In this document: piece after piece, positions 16,923 to 25,557 of the stretch
Layout: each line of letters opens with the position of its first letter
Numbering within the stretch: position 1 is the stretch's first letter
NCBI GenBank assembly: GCA_050950425.1
Contig: JBMNHO010000002.1
Location: 124,001-188,000, forward strand
Direction of reading: 5' to 3'
DNA length: 64,000 bases
Source: RGIG529 sp050950425
Lineage (GTDB): Bacteria > Bacillota > Clostridia > Oscillospirales > Oscillospiraceae
Position numbers and translations under genes: made by a program
The notes under the pieces: generated by a model
Database searches by the model: none
What the model was told of the DNA's origin: nothing
The model's input: only the letters and a program-made list of their open reading frames with translations

Positions 16923-19615
16923 ACGTACTGCATCAGTTTACCCGAAAAACATTGCTGCAAAATCGTGCCCGGACCATCGTAACCATCGTTGGGATCATTT
17001 TATCTGTTTCAATGATCACGGCTGTCACAACATTTGTCTCCAGCCTACAGGCGTTTTTAATCGATACTGTGGAGCGGACAGACGGGAAATGGCATGGCGC
17101 CGTATATGATGTAACCAGTGACAAAAAGGCGCAGGCGCAGGCTTCAGCGGACGTAAAAAGCATCGGCGCAAGCCAGACAGTCGGTTATGCGAAATTAAAG
17201 AATGCGGAAAACGAATATAAGCCGTATTTGTATGTGGAAGGAATTGACGCCGGGTTTTTAGATCTGATGCCTGTTACGGTGACCAGCGGGCGTATGCCCG
17301 AAACGGAAGAGGAAATCTTATTGCCGGAGCATTTGGCTTCCAATGGCGGCGTGCAGCATGCCCTTGGCGATGTATTGAAATTGGACTTGGGGGAGAGAAC
17401 TGCTTCCAATGGTGAAACGCTGAACCAGCAAAATTCTTATTCCCCCGAATCCCTTCCGGAAACATTGATGCCAAAGGCACAGAAACGATACACCGTTGTC
17501 GGCTTTTACGAACGTCCCAGCTTTGAGGATATGAGCGCGCCTGGTTACACTGCTCTCACCCGCGCGAACCCGGAAGCAGCAAATGGATGGAATCTTTACA
17601 TCCGAATGAAAAACCCAAAGCAAATGGAACCCTTTATGCAAGATATGTTCCCAATGGATGCCGTCCAATACAATGGAGATTTGCTTCGCTTCCTCGGCGC
17701 GTCAAATGATATGAGTTATAACAGCGTGCTGTATAGCATGGGCGGCATTTTGATCGTGATTATCATGGCGGCTTCTGTGTTGTTGATTTACAACGCCTTC
17801 TTTATCTCCGTGAGCGAACGCACCAGGCAGTTTGGGTTGCTTTCTTCGGTTGGGGCAACCAAACGGCAAATGAAGCAAAGCGTTTTATATGAGGCCTTGG
17901 TCCTCAGCGCCATTGGAATTCCCCTTGGGGTTCTGGCCGGCATTGCAGGCATTGGGATTACATTAAAGCTGGTGGAAGGGCTGTTTGCGGTTTCTTTCTT
18001 TGCAGCCAGCAAAGCAACCTTCCATTTGTTTGTCTCTTTCCCTGCGGTTTTGGCGGCTGTTGCAGTGGGGCTCGTCACCATACTACTCTCTGCCTATTGG
18101 CCATCCAAGCGGGCGGTTCGCTTCTCTGCAATCGATGCCATTCGCCAGAGCGCAGACATTAAGATCAAGTCCAGGCAGGTGAGAATTTCCAAGCTGACTC
18201 ATCGGCTCTTTGGTTTCGAGGGGATGCTGGCCAGAAAAAACTTTAAACGAAACAAGAGAAAATATAGAACAACAGTGATCTCTCTGTTTGTGAGCATTGT
18301 TTTATTTGTTTCTGCCAGCAGCTTTTGCGCCTATTTGAGTCGGAGCGTTGATGCCGTGGTGTATGATGCCAGCTACGATATTCAATATGACTATACCCCA
18401 GATCTGGAAGAAAAGGTTCCGTTCGAAACATTATACCGGGAGTTACTGGGCGCAAAGAATATTGTGAAAGGCGGATATCTTACCAACATGGCGATAGAGC
18501 TCCGTGTCCCGTCAAGGATGCTTTCAGATGATTTTCGTGCATTTCAGAAAAAGCATATGGATGAAGCAGATCTCGCCCTGGAAGGGGACACCCTGACGGT
18601 GTATGCACAAGCCTTTTTTGTGGATGATCAGACGTATCAGATGTATCTGGAAGACAACGGATATGATGTGGATGTGTATATGAATGCGCAAAATCCAGTT
18701 GCCGTTGCATTGTCGTTCCAAAAAATATACCAGGCCGAGGAAGGAAAGTATTATACATTTCAAATGCTAAATGACCAGGATATGTCTGTTGAACATGCCT
18801 ATCCCAAAGAACTTGCGGGCTATTATTTCGCTGGGCAAACATATGATGAGAATGGTTCCGATTTTTATGAATACCAAAAAGAAGACGGAACCGGGGATGT
18901 CCTGCGTTTGACAAGAGAGGAGGCACTGGAGAGCAAAACACTTCACATTGGTGCCGTTTCAGACCAAAAGCTGTTTGGCGCGGATTGGCCCTATGGGTCG
19001 CAGACCTGCATCTTCTACCCTTACAGTGCCATGGAGGCGGTTATGGGGGAAGATGCTAAACGGTCAGAGCCTATAACCATGGTGTTTCAGTCGAACCACC
19101 ACAAGGAAACGTACGGAGAGCAGATAAAGGTTTTAAACAAATATCACCTGGCCGAAGGGAGATTGTACGATCTTTCCAGCGCCTTGGAGACCAACCGCGC
19201 CCTTGTAACCATTGTCAATGTGTTTGCGTATGGATTCATCATTTTGATATCCCTGATCGCTGCTGCCAACGTTTTCAACACGATTTCCACCAATTTGAGA
19301 TTGCGCACACGGGAATTCGCCATTTTGAAATCAGTTGGGATGGGAGAGAAGGGCATCAATCGAATGATGCGGTATGAATGCCTTCTCTACGGGGTAAAGG
19401 GCCTCCTGTTTGGACTCCCGGTTTCCATCTTTGTCACATATCTCATTTATCGGAGCATTTCTCAAGGACTGGATACACGCTTTTTTGTTCCAGTCAGCAG
19501 CATTGTAATCGCTGTGGCCAGCGTATTTCTGGTTGTGTTTGCAACGATGCTTTATGCAAGAAACAAACTGAAACAAGAAAATATGATAGATATTTTAAAA
19601 ACAGAAACCATTTAA
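16919..19615 (+). CDS. FtsX-type ABC permease, two FtsX domains
   Basis: 898 residues. One membrane helix at the N-terminus, a large extracellular region (about 45-270), then helices with the FtsX motif FGLLSSVGATKRQMKQSVLYE, and in the second half a further extracellular region and REFAILKSVGMGEKGINRM with three more helices. Two FtsX repeats in one chain fit permeases that work with a MacB-type ATPase. It is longer than BceB (about 650 residues), with the extra length mainly in the second extracellular part, and so closer to VexA/YknZ-like exporters. The substrate is unknown. A perfect palindromic terminator follows. Confidence 0.88.
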   Translation: MNVLHQFTRKTLLQNRARTIVTIVGIILSVSMITAVTTFVSSLQAFLIDTVERTDGKWHGAVYDVTSDKKAQAQASADVKSIGASQTVGYAKLKNAENEYKPYLYVEGIDAGFLDLMPVTVTSGRMPETEEEILLPEHLASNGGVQHALGDVLKLDLGERTASNGETLNQQNSYSPESLPETLMPKAQKRYTVVGFYERPSFEDMSAPGYTALTRANPEAANGWNLYIRMKNPKQMEPFMQDMFPMDAVQYNGDLLRFLGASNDMSYNSVLYSMGGILIVIIMAASVLLIYNAFFISVSERTRQFGLLSSVGATKRQMKQSVLYEALVLSAIGIPLGVLAGIAGIGITLKLVEGLFAVSFFAASKATFHLFVSFPAVLAAVAVGLVTILLSAYWPSKRAVRFSAIDAIRQSADIKIKSRQVRISKLTHRLFGFEGMLARKNFKRNKRKYRTTVISLFVSIVLFVSASSFCAYLSRSVDAVVYDASYDIQYDYTPDLEEKVPFETLYRELLGAKNIVKGGYLTNMAIELRVPSRMLSDDFRAFQKKHMDEADLALEGDTLTVYAQAFFVDDQTYQMYLEDNGYDVDVYMNAQNPVAVALSFQKIYQAEEGKYYTFQMLNDQDMSVEHAYPKELAGYYFAGQTYDENGSDFYEYQKEDGTGDVLRLTREEALESKTLHIGAVSDQKLFGADWPYGSQTCIFYPYSAMEAVMGEDAKRSEPITMVFQSNHHKETYGEQIKVLNKYHLAEGRLYDLSSALETNRALVTIVNVFAYGFIILISLIAAANVFNTISTNLRLRTREFAILKSVGMGEKGINRMMRYECLLYGVKGLLFGLPVSIFVTYLIYRSISQGLDTRFFVPVSSIVIAVASVFLVVFATMLYARNKLKQENMIDILKTETI

Positions 19616-19618
19616 AAA

Positions 19619-19654
19619 GGATAAACGCCCGCCTGATCAGGCGGGCGTTTATCC
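19619..19654. terminator. Perfect 36-bp palindrome, bidirectional terminator-like
   Basis: Two 18-base arms rich in G and C with no spacer, ending three bases after the permease stop codon. It is flanked by AAAA on the left and CTAAAGC on the right; the T-tract on the plus strand is short (GTTTATCC), so termination strength is uncertain. Confidence 0.6.
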
Positions 19655-19731
19655 TAAAGCAAAAAAGGTGTCAAATATTGTATTGTTCTTTTTCTGGCAT
19701 TTCCTTTTCATTCGTGATACACTCAGAATAT

Positions 19732-19771
19732 CAAAAGCTAGGAACAACAAACAAAAGCTAGGAACAACAAA
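19732..19771 (+). repeat. 20-bp tandem direct repeat, two perfect copies
   Basis: CAAAAGCTAGGAACAACAAA occurs at 19732-19751 and again at 19752-19771 with no change, 20 bases before the start of the lipoprotein. It lies in the probable 5' leader. It may be a recent slippage duplication or a two-site regulatory element. Confidence 0.7.
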
Positions 19772-19791
19772 AGAAACGGAAAGGAGATAAA

Positions 19792-20712
19792 ATGAATCGA
19801 AAACAGTTGATTGGAGCAGTTTTGTTCTGCTCCCTTTTTGCTCTCTCCGCCTGTGGCGATCCCGCGCCGGGAGAGACTTTCTTCCCGTCGATGTCTCCAA
19901 CCTCTGCCACACAGTCTGTCATGGAGGAATACCAAAGTGTAGGCGCGTGGGACGATGGGTACCTGTTTGCCGTTGGGTATTTGGGTTATTATACAGAAGA
20001 GAGCGCCCCGGCCGCCGCGAATACATATGCAGAAGAAAATAGGTTGGGAACGCCGGACGTTTTATTGTGTGACGGCATGGAAGGGTATGTGGTGATTCCC
20101 AAATATTCCGGTACAAAAATTACGGTCAATAAATACTTGAATGAAGAAAAGACAAAAAAAGACTTGGTTGCGGAAAGTGACAAAACCGTAATTTTATTCT
20201 GCAATCCAAGCGATTTGGATTCAAATGTTGAAGTGACGGTGCAGCACGGGAACGATTCGGTTGTATTTTCTCCGTACCTGAATCTACAGGACGGGACATT
20301 GACCTTGCCGCAGGGGGCGAAAGATATTACAGTTTCCCATCAGGGCATTACCGGAGAGGCCGTTCAGGAGAAAATGACTGGCGATTGGCGTGCGTTGGCT
20401 GAAACAGAAAACGGGACAGGCTACTACGACATGGCGATTGCGGCAGACAAAACCGTCGTCATTGAACGCTGGATGACTGACCCTGAATCGGGGGAGCCCA
20501 GGCGGATTTCCGGCTGTACAGGGAAGTGGGACATATCAGAAGATGCCGCCGTACTCACATGCTCTGCGGACGGGAAGACATCGGAAAGCGAATATGTGGT
20601 TCAAGTAGAGCAGGGAGACCAGTTGATGTTGCTGCTCACTTGGGTCGACGGCGAACGAAATTTCTCCTTGGCGGAAATAGGCGATCAAATTGTCTTCACA
20701 CAACAAATATAA
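19792..20712 (+). CDS. Putative lipoprotein, function unknown
   Basis: 306 residues. A lipoprotein signal is clear: MNRKQL, hydrophobic stretch and lipobox LSAC with Cys at residue 21, so the protein is expected on the outer face of the membrane. The mature part is acidic, without a domain I recognise. It contains a C-terminal beta-rich region with ...GKWDISEDAAVLTCSADGK... like lipocalin-type or DUF5640-like domains of clostridial lipoproteins, but this is weak. AAAGGAGAT precedes ATG 19792. The position behind the ABC/two-component module suggests, but does not prove, an accessory role. Confidence 0.7.
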   Translation: MNRKQLIGAVLFCSLFALSACGDPAPGETFFPSMSPTSATQSVMEEYQSVGAWDDGYLFAVGYLGYYTEESAPAAANTYAEENRLGTPDVLLCDGMEGYVVIPKYSGTKITVNKYLNEEKTKKDLVAESDKTVILFCNPSDLDSNVEVTVQHGNDSVVFSPYLNLQDGTLTLPQGAKDITVSHQGITGEAVQEKMTGDWRALAETENGTGYYDMAIAADKTVVIERWMTDPESGEPRRISGCTGKWDISEDAAVLTCSADGKTSESEYVVQVEQGDQLMLLLTWVDGERNFSLAEIGDQIVFTQQI

Positions 20713-20775
20713 TATCATTGCCTTCCATGCTTCTTTTTTTGAGCAAATCGGCTCATCCATGGTTTGTGTAATCCG

Positions 20776-20822
20776 AAAACAAAACCCCCGAGACAGCCGA
20801 ATGTCCCGGGGGTTTTGTTTTT
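20776..20822 (+). terminator. Rho-independent terminator
   Basis: 15-bp stem with a mismatch and four further pairs (20776-20795 with 20802-20821), ending in TTTTGTTTTTAAG. It ends the lipoprotein transcript. Confidence 0.8.
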
Positions 20823-20892
20823 AAGCGATACGTTTTATCCGATGGATGGTTTCAGTGTTGCATCCAAGTGAAGAGGGTGAGAAAAGTTTTTC

Positions 20893-20921
20893 TTGACAAT
20901 TGGAACAAAATGAGGTATATT
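20893..20921 (+). promoter_or_regulatory. Promoter of tRNA-Ser
   Basis: TTGACA at 20893-20898, 17-base spacer, TATATT at 20916-20921; the tRNA starts 38 bases downstream. Confidence 0.8.
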
Positions 20922-20959
20922 GTTCTAGCGGTTTTCTTTTGAAACCAAGCCCATCTGCT

Positions 20960-21051
20960 GGAGAGATGGCTGAGCTGGTCGAAGGCGCACGACTGGAAAT
21001 CGTGTATACCCTTTAAAGGTATCGAGGGTTCGAATCCCTCTCTCTCCGCCA
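20960..21051 (+). tRNA. tRNA-Ser (anticodon GGA)
   Basis: 92 bases including encoded CCA. The acceptor arms GGAGAGA and TCTCTCC pair, the anticodon loop CTGGAAA carries GGA at 20995-20997 (reads UCC and UCU), a long variable arm and GGTTCGAATCC T-arm are present, as expected for a class II serine tRNA. Confidence 0.97.
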
Positions 21052-21093
21052 AATCCCCATGAGCCACAATTTATTTTGTGGCTCATGGGGATT
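21052..21093. terminator. Terminator after tRNA-Ser
   Basis: Perfect 18-bp stem (21052-21069 with 21076-21093), six-base loop, followed by TTTTATTG on the plus strand and by an A/T-poor stretch on the other. Confidence 0.85.
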
Positions 21094-21116
21094 TTTATTG
21101 TGAAGCGTGGGGCCGA

Positions 21117-21269
21117 CTAGCTTAAACATCCCACGAAATTATACTTAACCTGTATGCTCTGCTGTTTGCATCCTTGCTTGTCGGTGCGCTCATGCACCGC
21201 AACATGGTCTATCAGTTGATACGCTGTGGCCCTGCCTAGCCTATCGATGGAAACACGTTCCTTAATCAC
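21117..21269 (-). pseudogene. C-terminal remnant of a serine site-specific recombinase
   Basis: Reading the minus strand from GTG 21269 gives 50 residues ending at TAG 21119-21117. The segment AYQLIDHVAVHERTDKQG followed by QVKYNFVGCLS matches the very C-terminus of large serine recombinases (the DUF4368-like tail that ends in a Y-[FN]-F-[IV]-G motif). Nothing of the catalytic domain is left upstream, where the YolD and polymerase genes lie. AAAGGAGG at about 21284-21291 could still drive a small peptide. I read it as the relic of a conjugative or mobilisable element beside tRNA-Ser; the match is from memory of the family. Confidence 0.55.
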
Positions 21270-21301
21270 CAAACAAATTCTATACCTCCTTTGCTTGCAT
21301 T

Positions 21302-21733
21302 TTAATCATCCATCCATACAGCCTCAAAGACTTCCCACTCGATTCGAATGATTTCATCAATGGGGATCACTGTGCCATTGCTCATTCGAACAACACGCTG
21401 ATATTCGTCCATCTTTTTCACTGTACCGACAGCGGTGATATATGCGCCGCCGGCCTTTTTTTCATCCGGCTGAAAGTAGGTGATTTGAATCTCCGGCTGC
21501 TCTCTTATCCGCTCTGCAATGATTTGTAACTTATCATTTAAAGCGAGCTTCACGGCCTCATCCAGTTCTATCCGCCGGTCAGTCAGCCTTGCTGTCTCCT
21601 CAATGGCGACGCTGTGGCCGGTCAGAGCGGCAAAGGGGGAAAATTGCGCCGCCCGGCCAGATATCGGCATTTGAGGATGAGTTTTGGATATGGGGCGGTG
21701 CAGGTTGATGATATCGTCATAGGCATTTTTCAC
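21302..21733 (-). CDS. YolD-like family protein
   Basis: 143 residues. The N-terminal MPISGRAAQFSPFAALTGH and the block ETARLTDRRIELDE match YolD-like proteins, which are encoded directly after Y-family polymerases in phages, plasmids and integrated elements and are thought to act with them in DNA damage tolerance. The start codon overlaps the polymerase stop (ATGA at 21730-21733), so the two are co-translated. The function is inferred from this pairing only. Confidence 0.85.
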   Translation of the reverse strand: MKNAYDDIINLHRPISKTHPQMPISGRAAQFSPFAALTGHSVAIEETARLTDRRIELDEAVKLALNDKLQIIAERIREQPEIQITYFQPDEKKAGGAYITAVGTVKKMDEYQRVVRMSNGTVIPIDEIIRIEWEVFEAVWMDD

Positions 21734-23241
21734 GCTTTGTGCCCTCCTATCTGCTTATTCCGATCTGCGGCGGTGGCCCCCTCTTCCAAATTGATGCCCT
21801 TTAAGATGGCGTTTTTTCCATATCTCTTTTTAATGTTCAGCATGGCCTGCTGCATCCTTTTTTCACGCTCCAGCTCGGCCAGCTCCTGTTCTTTCTTTTC
21901 GTGGTCTGTAAATAAGCTCAGTTGCTGGGGGTTTTCCTCTTTCTTTGCAGCCGTCTCGTCCACAACATGGTTGGCCACCAGATTGACTCTCCTGACCAGC
22001 AGGTTTTTGTCAACGATGCGCTCAAAAAGCTCTAGCACAGCCGTCATAATCAGCTTTGTGGATGAAGTCTGCCTGCCCAAGTTTGTCGTGCCATGCGCCG
22101 CTTTCGGAACGCTGCGTCCATAGGTGTCGGTGGTGACAGGCCCGTGATATAATCTCCTTGTCTCCGGTTTCTCCAGATTCTCTCGATCATAGCCCACCGT
22201 CAAGACAAGCTGATCGGTCACCAGACGCTTATCCACCAGATCCAGCACCAGCAGGTCTGTCATCTCCCGCACAATGAGCCTCGCCTTATCAAAAGAATAG
22301 GGAACGTGCAGCACCTGCCCCGAGCCAATGCTGTTTGAACTGGGCTTGTAGGCCTTGACATCCGCAATGGTGCAGGGCTCCCAACCCCAGGCGTGGTCGA
22401 TGAGAAGTTCTGCGTTGATTCCGAACAACTTGTACAGTAAGTCTTCATTGTGAAAATCGGTTGATTTGCCAAGAGAGCATCGGGCAATGTCACCCATGGT
22501 GTAAAGGCCATTTGCTTCCAGCTTTTTGGCATAGCCCTTGCCCACCCGCCAAAAGTCGGTAAGCGGACGATGGCTCCACAGAAAGCGGCGATAGCTCATC
22601 TCGTCTAACTCCGCAATCCGAATCCCGTTGGAGTCTGCCTGAATGTGCTTTGCACGGATATCCATGGCAATTTTGGCAAGGTACATGTTTGTGCCGATGC
22701 CGGCCGCCGCCGTAATGCCCGTTGTTTGAAGCACATCCAGTATCATCTTGGTGGCAAGTTCACGGGCAGAGAACTTGTAGCTACATAGGTAATCGGTGGC
22801 ATCGATGAACACCTCATCGATGGAGTAGACATGGATGTCCTCAGGTGCAATGTATTTCAGATAGATATTATAAATCCGTGTGCTGTACTCTATATAATGG
22901 GCCATCCTTGGCAGGGCGACGATGTAGTCCAGCGAAAGAAAGGGAGAGGCTTTAAGCTCTGTATCATCGTAGGAGACGCCCGAAAAGCTTCGTCCCGGTG
23001 CGTTGCGCAGCCGTTTTGCATTGACTTCTTTGACCCGCTGTACCACTTCGAAGAGTCTTGCCCTGCCTGATATGCCGTATTTCTTCAACGAGGGGGTGAC
23101 GGCAAGACAGATGGTTTTTTCCGTGCGGCTTTTGTCGGCGACAACGAGATTTGTAGCCAGCGGGTCCAGCCCACGTTCCATACACTCGACCGAAGCGTAG
23201 AAGGACTTCAAATCAATCGCGATATAGGTTCTGTTTTTCAT
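21730..23241 (-). CDS. Y-family DNA polymerase (UmuC/UvrX-like)
   Basis: 503 residues. Translesion polymerase with the palm Asp in IAIDLKSFYASVECMERG and the acid pair in HVYSIDEVFIDATDYL. The middle region carries the helix-hairpin-helix thumb (FWRVGKGYAKKLEANGLYTMGDIA) and the C-terminus the little-finger domain followed by a charged tail. It is longer than DinB (about 350-400) and resembles UvrX/UmuC-like proteins carried on mobile elements. AGGAGG lies before ATG 23241; no LexA-type box is evident. The neighbours are relics of a mobile element, so it is likely a cargo gene that survived. Confidence 0.9.
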   Translation of the reverse strand: MKNRTYIAIDLKSFYASVECMERGLDPLATNLVVADKSRTEKTICLAVTPSLKKYGISGRARLFEVVQRVKEVNAKRLRNAPGRSFSGVSYDDTELKASPFLSLDYIVALPRMAHYIEYSTRIYNIYLKYIAPEDIHVYSIDEVFIDATDYLCSYKFSARELATKMILDVLQTTGITAAAGIGTNMYLAKIAMDIRAKHIQADSNGIRIAELDEMSYRRFLWSHRPLTDFWRVGKGYAKKLEANGLYTMGDIARCSLGKSTDFHNEDLLYKLFGINAELLIDHAWGWEPCTIADVKAYKPSSNSIGSGQVLHVPYSFDKARLIVREMTDLLVLDLVDKRLVTDQLVLTVGYDRENLEKPETRRLYHGPVTTDTYGRSVPKAAHGTTNLGRQTSSTKLIMTAVLELFERIVDKNLLVRRVNLVANHVVDETAAKKEENPQQLSLFTDHEKKEQELAELEREKRMQQAMLNIKKRYGKNAILKGINLEEGATAADRNKQIGGHKA

Positions 23242-23302
23242 GCTTCGATCTCCTCCTTTTTGATTATCTGTGTGGCAAGTCGGAATTTAACAGTGCTTTG
23301 TC

Positions 23303-23329
23303 ATCTTATAATTTATCTTATAATTTATC
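23303..23329. repeat. 12-bp tandem repeat, 2.25 copies
   Basis: ATCTTATAATTT at 23303-23314 and 23315-23326, then ATC. Each copy contains TATAAT on the plus strand. It overlaps the 3' end of the broken acetyltransferase and the upstream side of the polymerase gene. Confidence 0.5.
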
Positions 23330-23761
23330 AAACCAGTGCTGTTTCGCGCAACTCTATTTTCTGTTTTAACCACATATCCTTGCTTCTCAAAAAAGGTTTT
23401 GCGGTAATTGAGACGAATGTTTCAAAGCGGGGCAAACCTATCTTTTGCGCGCGTCGTTCTAATTCACGGAGCAAAGCGGCAGCAATACCTCTGCCTTGAA
23501 AATCATTATGAATATAAAGCTTGTCCAAATAGCCAGTTCGATCCATGTCCGCGAAGCCAACGATTTCCCCGTCTATTTCTGCAATTAGAGTATCGTGTTC
23601 TAAAAAGAGTGATCCCGTTCTTTTAAATCAACGGTTTTCGACGCCCATGCGCCAAGCTGCTCTTTCGTGTAATCTCTGGCGTTGATCGTATGCACGGTAT
23701 CATAAAACAATCTCCGCATGAAAGGGCATTCACTCGGTTTATATTCTCTGAGTATTATAAT
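23328..23761 (-). pseudogene. GNAT N-acetyltransferase, frameshifted and without a normal start
   Basis: The minus strand encodes a GNAT domain in two frames. The first, from about 23761, reads REYKPSECPF, DYTKEQLGAWASKTVD and stops at TAG just after the T5 run at 23606-23602. The second continues LEHDTLIAEIDGEIVGFADM and DKLYIHNDFQGRGIAAALL, the acetyl-CoA-binding Q-x-x-G-x-G/A signature. One more T in the run would join the frames. The expected start codon is also ATT or ATA instead of ATG. Both defects point to a pseudogene; a sequencing error could explain the first but not the second. Confidence 0.75.
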
Positions 23762-23878
23762 CGTCTCGGCAAATTCTTGTTTGTTGTTATCATATCATAG
23801 GTTTTAGGCTTCTTCCAGCATCTTTATTTATACGAGGAAAGGCTGCACAAATCACAAGAATATTGCAAATATCAGTCT

Positions 23879-23907
23879 AGACGCACCATTACAGTGCGTC
23901 TTTTTTT
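23879..23907 (+). terminator. Rho-independent terminator
   Basis: Stem AGACGCAC (23879-23886) with GTGCGTCT (23894-23901), seven-base loop and T7 run. It lies upstream of the transfer-gene remnant and has no obvious plus-strand gene before it, so it may end a transcript lost by deletion. Confidence 0.65.
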
Positions 23908-23960
23908 GCTTGAAAGGAGGTGGCTGCAATGTTTATATGGGATTTTCACCCGGCACAGTC

Positions 23961-24089
23961 ATGGATCAATTCATCGACTGGATATACGGCCAGGTCTTTG
24001 GCTTTCTCGGCGGCTTCTTCTCGCCGATAGGCGGCAAACTCCCTCCATCGAGATGTTTGCCGCCGTTGGTTTTTTACTTTAAATTGTAG
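23961..24089 (+). pseudogene. N-terminal remnant of a conjugative transfer membrane protein (TrbL/VirB6-like)
   Basis: 42 residues starting MDQFIDWIYGQVFGFLGGF, which resembles the first helix of the TrbL/VirB6-type channel protein of clostridial conjugative transposons; after about residue 25 the similarity ends and the frame soon stops. A strong site AAGGAGGTG with ATG 23929 lies in another frame, so the start is damaged too. A hairpin at 24030-24075 is inside it. I see it as one edge of a decayed element; the match is by memory and the piece is short. Confidence 0.4.
24030..24075 (+). terminator. Rho-independent terminator
   Basis: 10-bp GC-rich stem (24030-24039 with 24055-24064), 15-base loop, then T6 at 24070-24075. 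Confidence 0.65.
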
Positions 24090-24107
24090 GTTAGCGATAT
24101 AAATTCA

Positions 24108-25472
24108 TTAAAGAGTCAACGTTCCGTTTTCGTCTTCTAAAAGAATCAGAATCTTTTCTTCTTCCCCTGTCTGCGCGTTGATATAAAAGATATAATGCTG
24201 TCCTTCCGGCGTTGCACACTTCAATTCATAGCAAAAACGATCTTCTTCGCCGGTGGAACGTATCATAGATTTTGCTTGAGATAATATCGTCAAATCCGGA
24301 GAAATATGAGAAGCCGCTTCTTCAGGAGAGATGACAGCTTCCGGAATGTCTCGTTTGGTATGACACATCAAATATCCCGTTGCGTCAAATCCCAATACGT
24401 CTCCCGTGTCTCTTGCAACAGACACTTTGATCAAATCCGGATAGCAAATGACTCCGTCTTGCACGTATGCGAAATTGATGGTAACAATCCCTTCATACGT
24501 GGTAAAATAGCTTTCTTTCATCGCTGAATATCCATGTTGTGACAAAAAGTCTTTTGCGAGGGGTACGCAATCTTCGCCTGAAAGGGTTCCATCAGGAACC
24601 AATCTTGAAATGGAAAAACCCTGTAAAAGCCCGCCGGCACAGGTGACCTCTGCATAGACTTGGTTTTCGCCCATTTGCGTAGCAAAGCGATAAGAAGGCA
24701 GCTTCCCTTCCCCTTTTCCTGCAAAGGAAAGCCCGGGGATACCAAGCATTTCTTCCGCTCTTTTTTGTGCATCTTCCTGCGAAACCTCCTGTTTCCCTTC
24801 TAAATAAGCGGGAGAAATTTGTTCCACGTGGGAAGAGAAGGGCCCGTCATAGATCAGCATGGGAATTTCCGGAAACTCAATTTCAATGTCTTGCAGGCCG
24901 CCGGACGATTCGTCAGACAATCTTTTTGTTTCTTCCTGTGAGAGCCGTTCCCGGGCTTCTTCAAAGCTTTCCAAGGTGATGGCTCCCTGGTTCACCTCGG
25001 CTTGCATTCCGTTTAAAAACTGGGACAGCTGGCCTGCGTTTTCCATTAACGTACGCAAATTTTTTTGCTCTTCTTCTGTTATGGATGTTTCATTAAAATT
25101 GCGTTTTGAGAGGAAAAGCGCATAGTCTCCGACGCGGGAAACGAAATCAGATGTTTTTTCCAGATCCACATTGGAAAAGGGAATTTCACTCAATGCGATC
25201 TGCGCAGCAATCGATTTGCCAAAGAGATCCACAGAAAGCGCGTTTAGCATAGAAGGGGAGGACGCATAAATGCCCTTTTGCAGAGACGTATGAATTTGTT
25301 CCATTGCGTCCGTCAACTCCGCAAAGGCGTGTTGACGCGTGTTGGCCATATAGCGATAGGCATTGGTCAATTTGGTATGCTGCGTGAGAAAACATCCCAG
25401 GACGACCAAACAAAGCGCAACACCATAGCCAATCAAGCGAACGATGCCTCGTTTGGTGAGGTGGTTTTTCAT
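24108..25472 (-). CDS. ypeB: Germination protein YpeB
   Basis: 454 residues. One N-terminal membrane helix (about residues 10-28), a helical region rich in Ser/Glu, then repeated PepSY-like domains toward the C-terminus (QEDAQKRAEEMLGIP, EGIVTINFAYVQDGVICYPDLIKVSV). YpeB sits in the inner spore membrane and is needed to keep the cortex-lytic enzyme SleB stable. sleB normally lies just upstream, but here the neighbour is degV, so SleB must be elsewhere or absent. AGGAAGGAG precedes ATG 25472. It is good evidence that the organism makes endospores. Confidence 0.9.
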   Translation of the reverse strand: MKNHLTKRGIVRLIGYGVALCLVVLGCFLTQHTKLTNAYRYMANTRQHAFAELTDAMEQIHTSLQKGIYASSPSMLNALSVDLFGKSIAAQIALSEIPFSNVDLEKTSDFVSRVGDYALFLSKRNFNETSITEEEQKNLRTLMENAGQLSQFLNGMQAEVNQGAITLESFEEARERLSQEETKRLSDESSGGLQDIEIEFPEIPMLIYDGPFSSHVEQISPAYLEGKQEVSQEDAQKRAEEMLGIPGLSFAGKGEGKLPSYRFATQMGENQVYAEVTCAGGLLQGFSISRLVPDGTLSGEDCVPLAKDFLSQHGYSAMKESYFTTYEGIVTINFAYVQDGVICYPDLIKVSVARDTGDVLGFDATGYLMCHTKRDIPEAVISPEEAASHISPDLTILSQAKSMIRSTGEEDRFCYELKCATPEGQHYIFYINAQTGEEEKILILLEDENGTLTL

Positions 25473-25508
25473 GGTATAGCTCCTTCCTAAAGGAAAAAAT
25501 CATGCGTT

Positions 25509-25538
25509 TATTGTTTCCTCATATGAAAGAGTTATACA
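25509..25538 (-). promoter_or_regulatory. Possible sigma-G promoter of ypeB (weak)
   Basis: On the minus strand TGTATA (25538-25533) matches the sigma-G -35 box; 17 bases on, AACAATA (25515-25509) matches only four of seven positions of CATACTA. ypeB of Bacillus is forespore-expressed, which fits. Confidence 0.25.
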
Positions 25539-25557
25539 AACGACAGATGAAAAGAGA

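Noticed and set aside
23894..24082. 62-residue plus-strand ORF beside the TrbL-like relic
   Set aside because: Starts inside the terminator T-run and has an unlikely sequence; the relic is read in the neighbouring frame.
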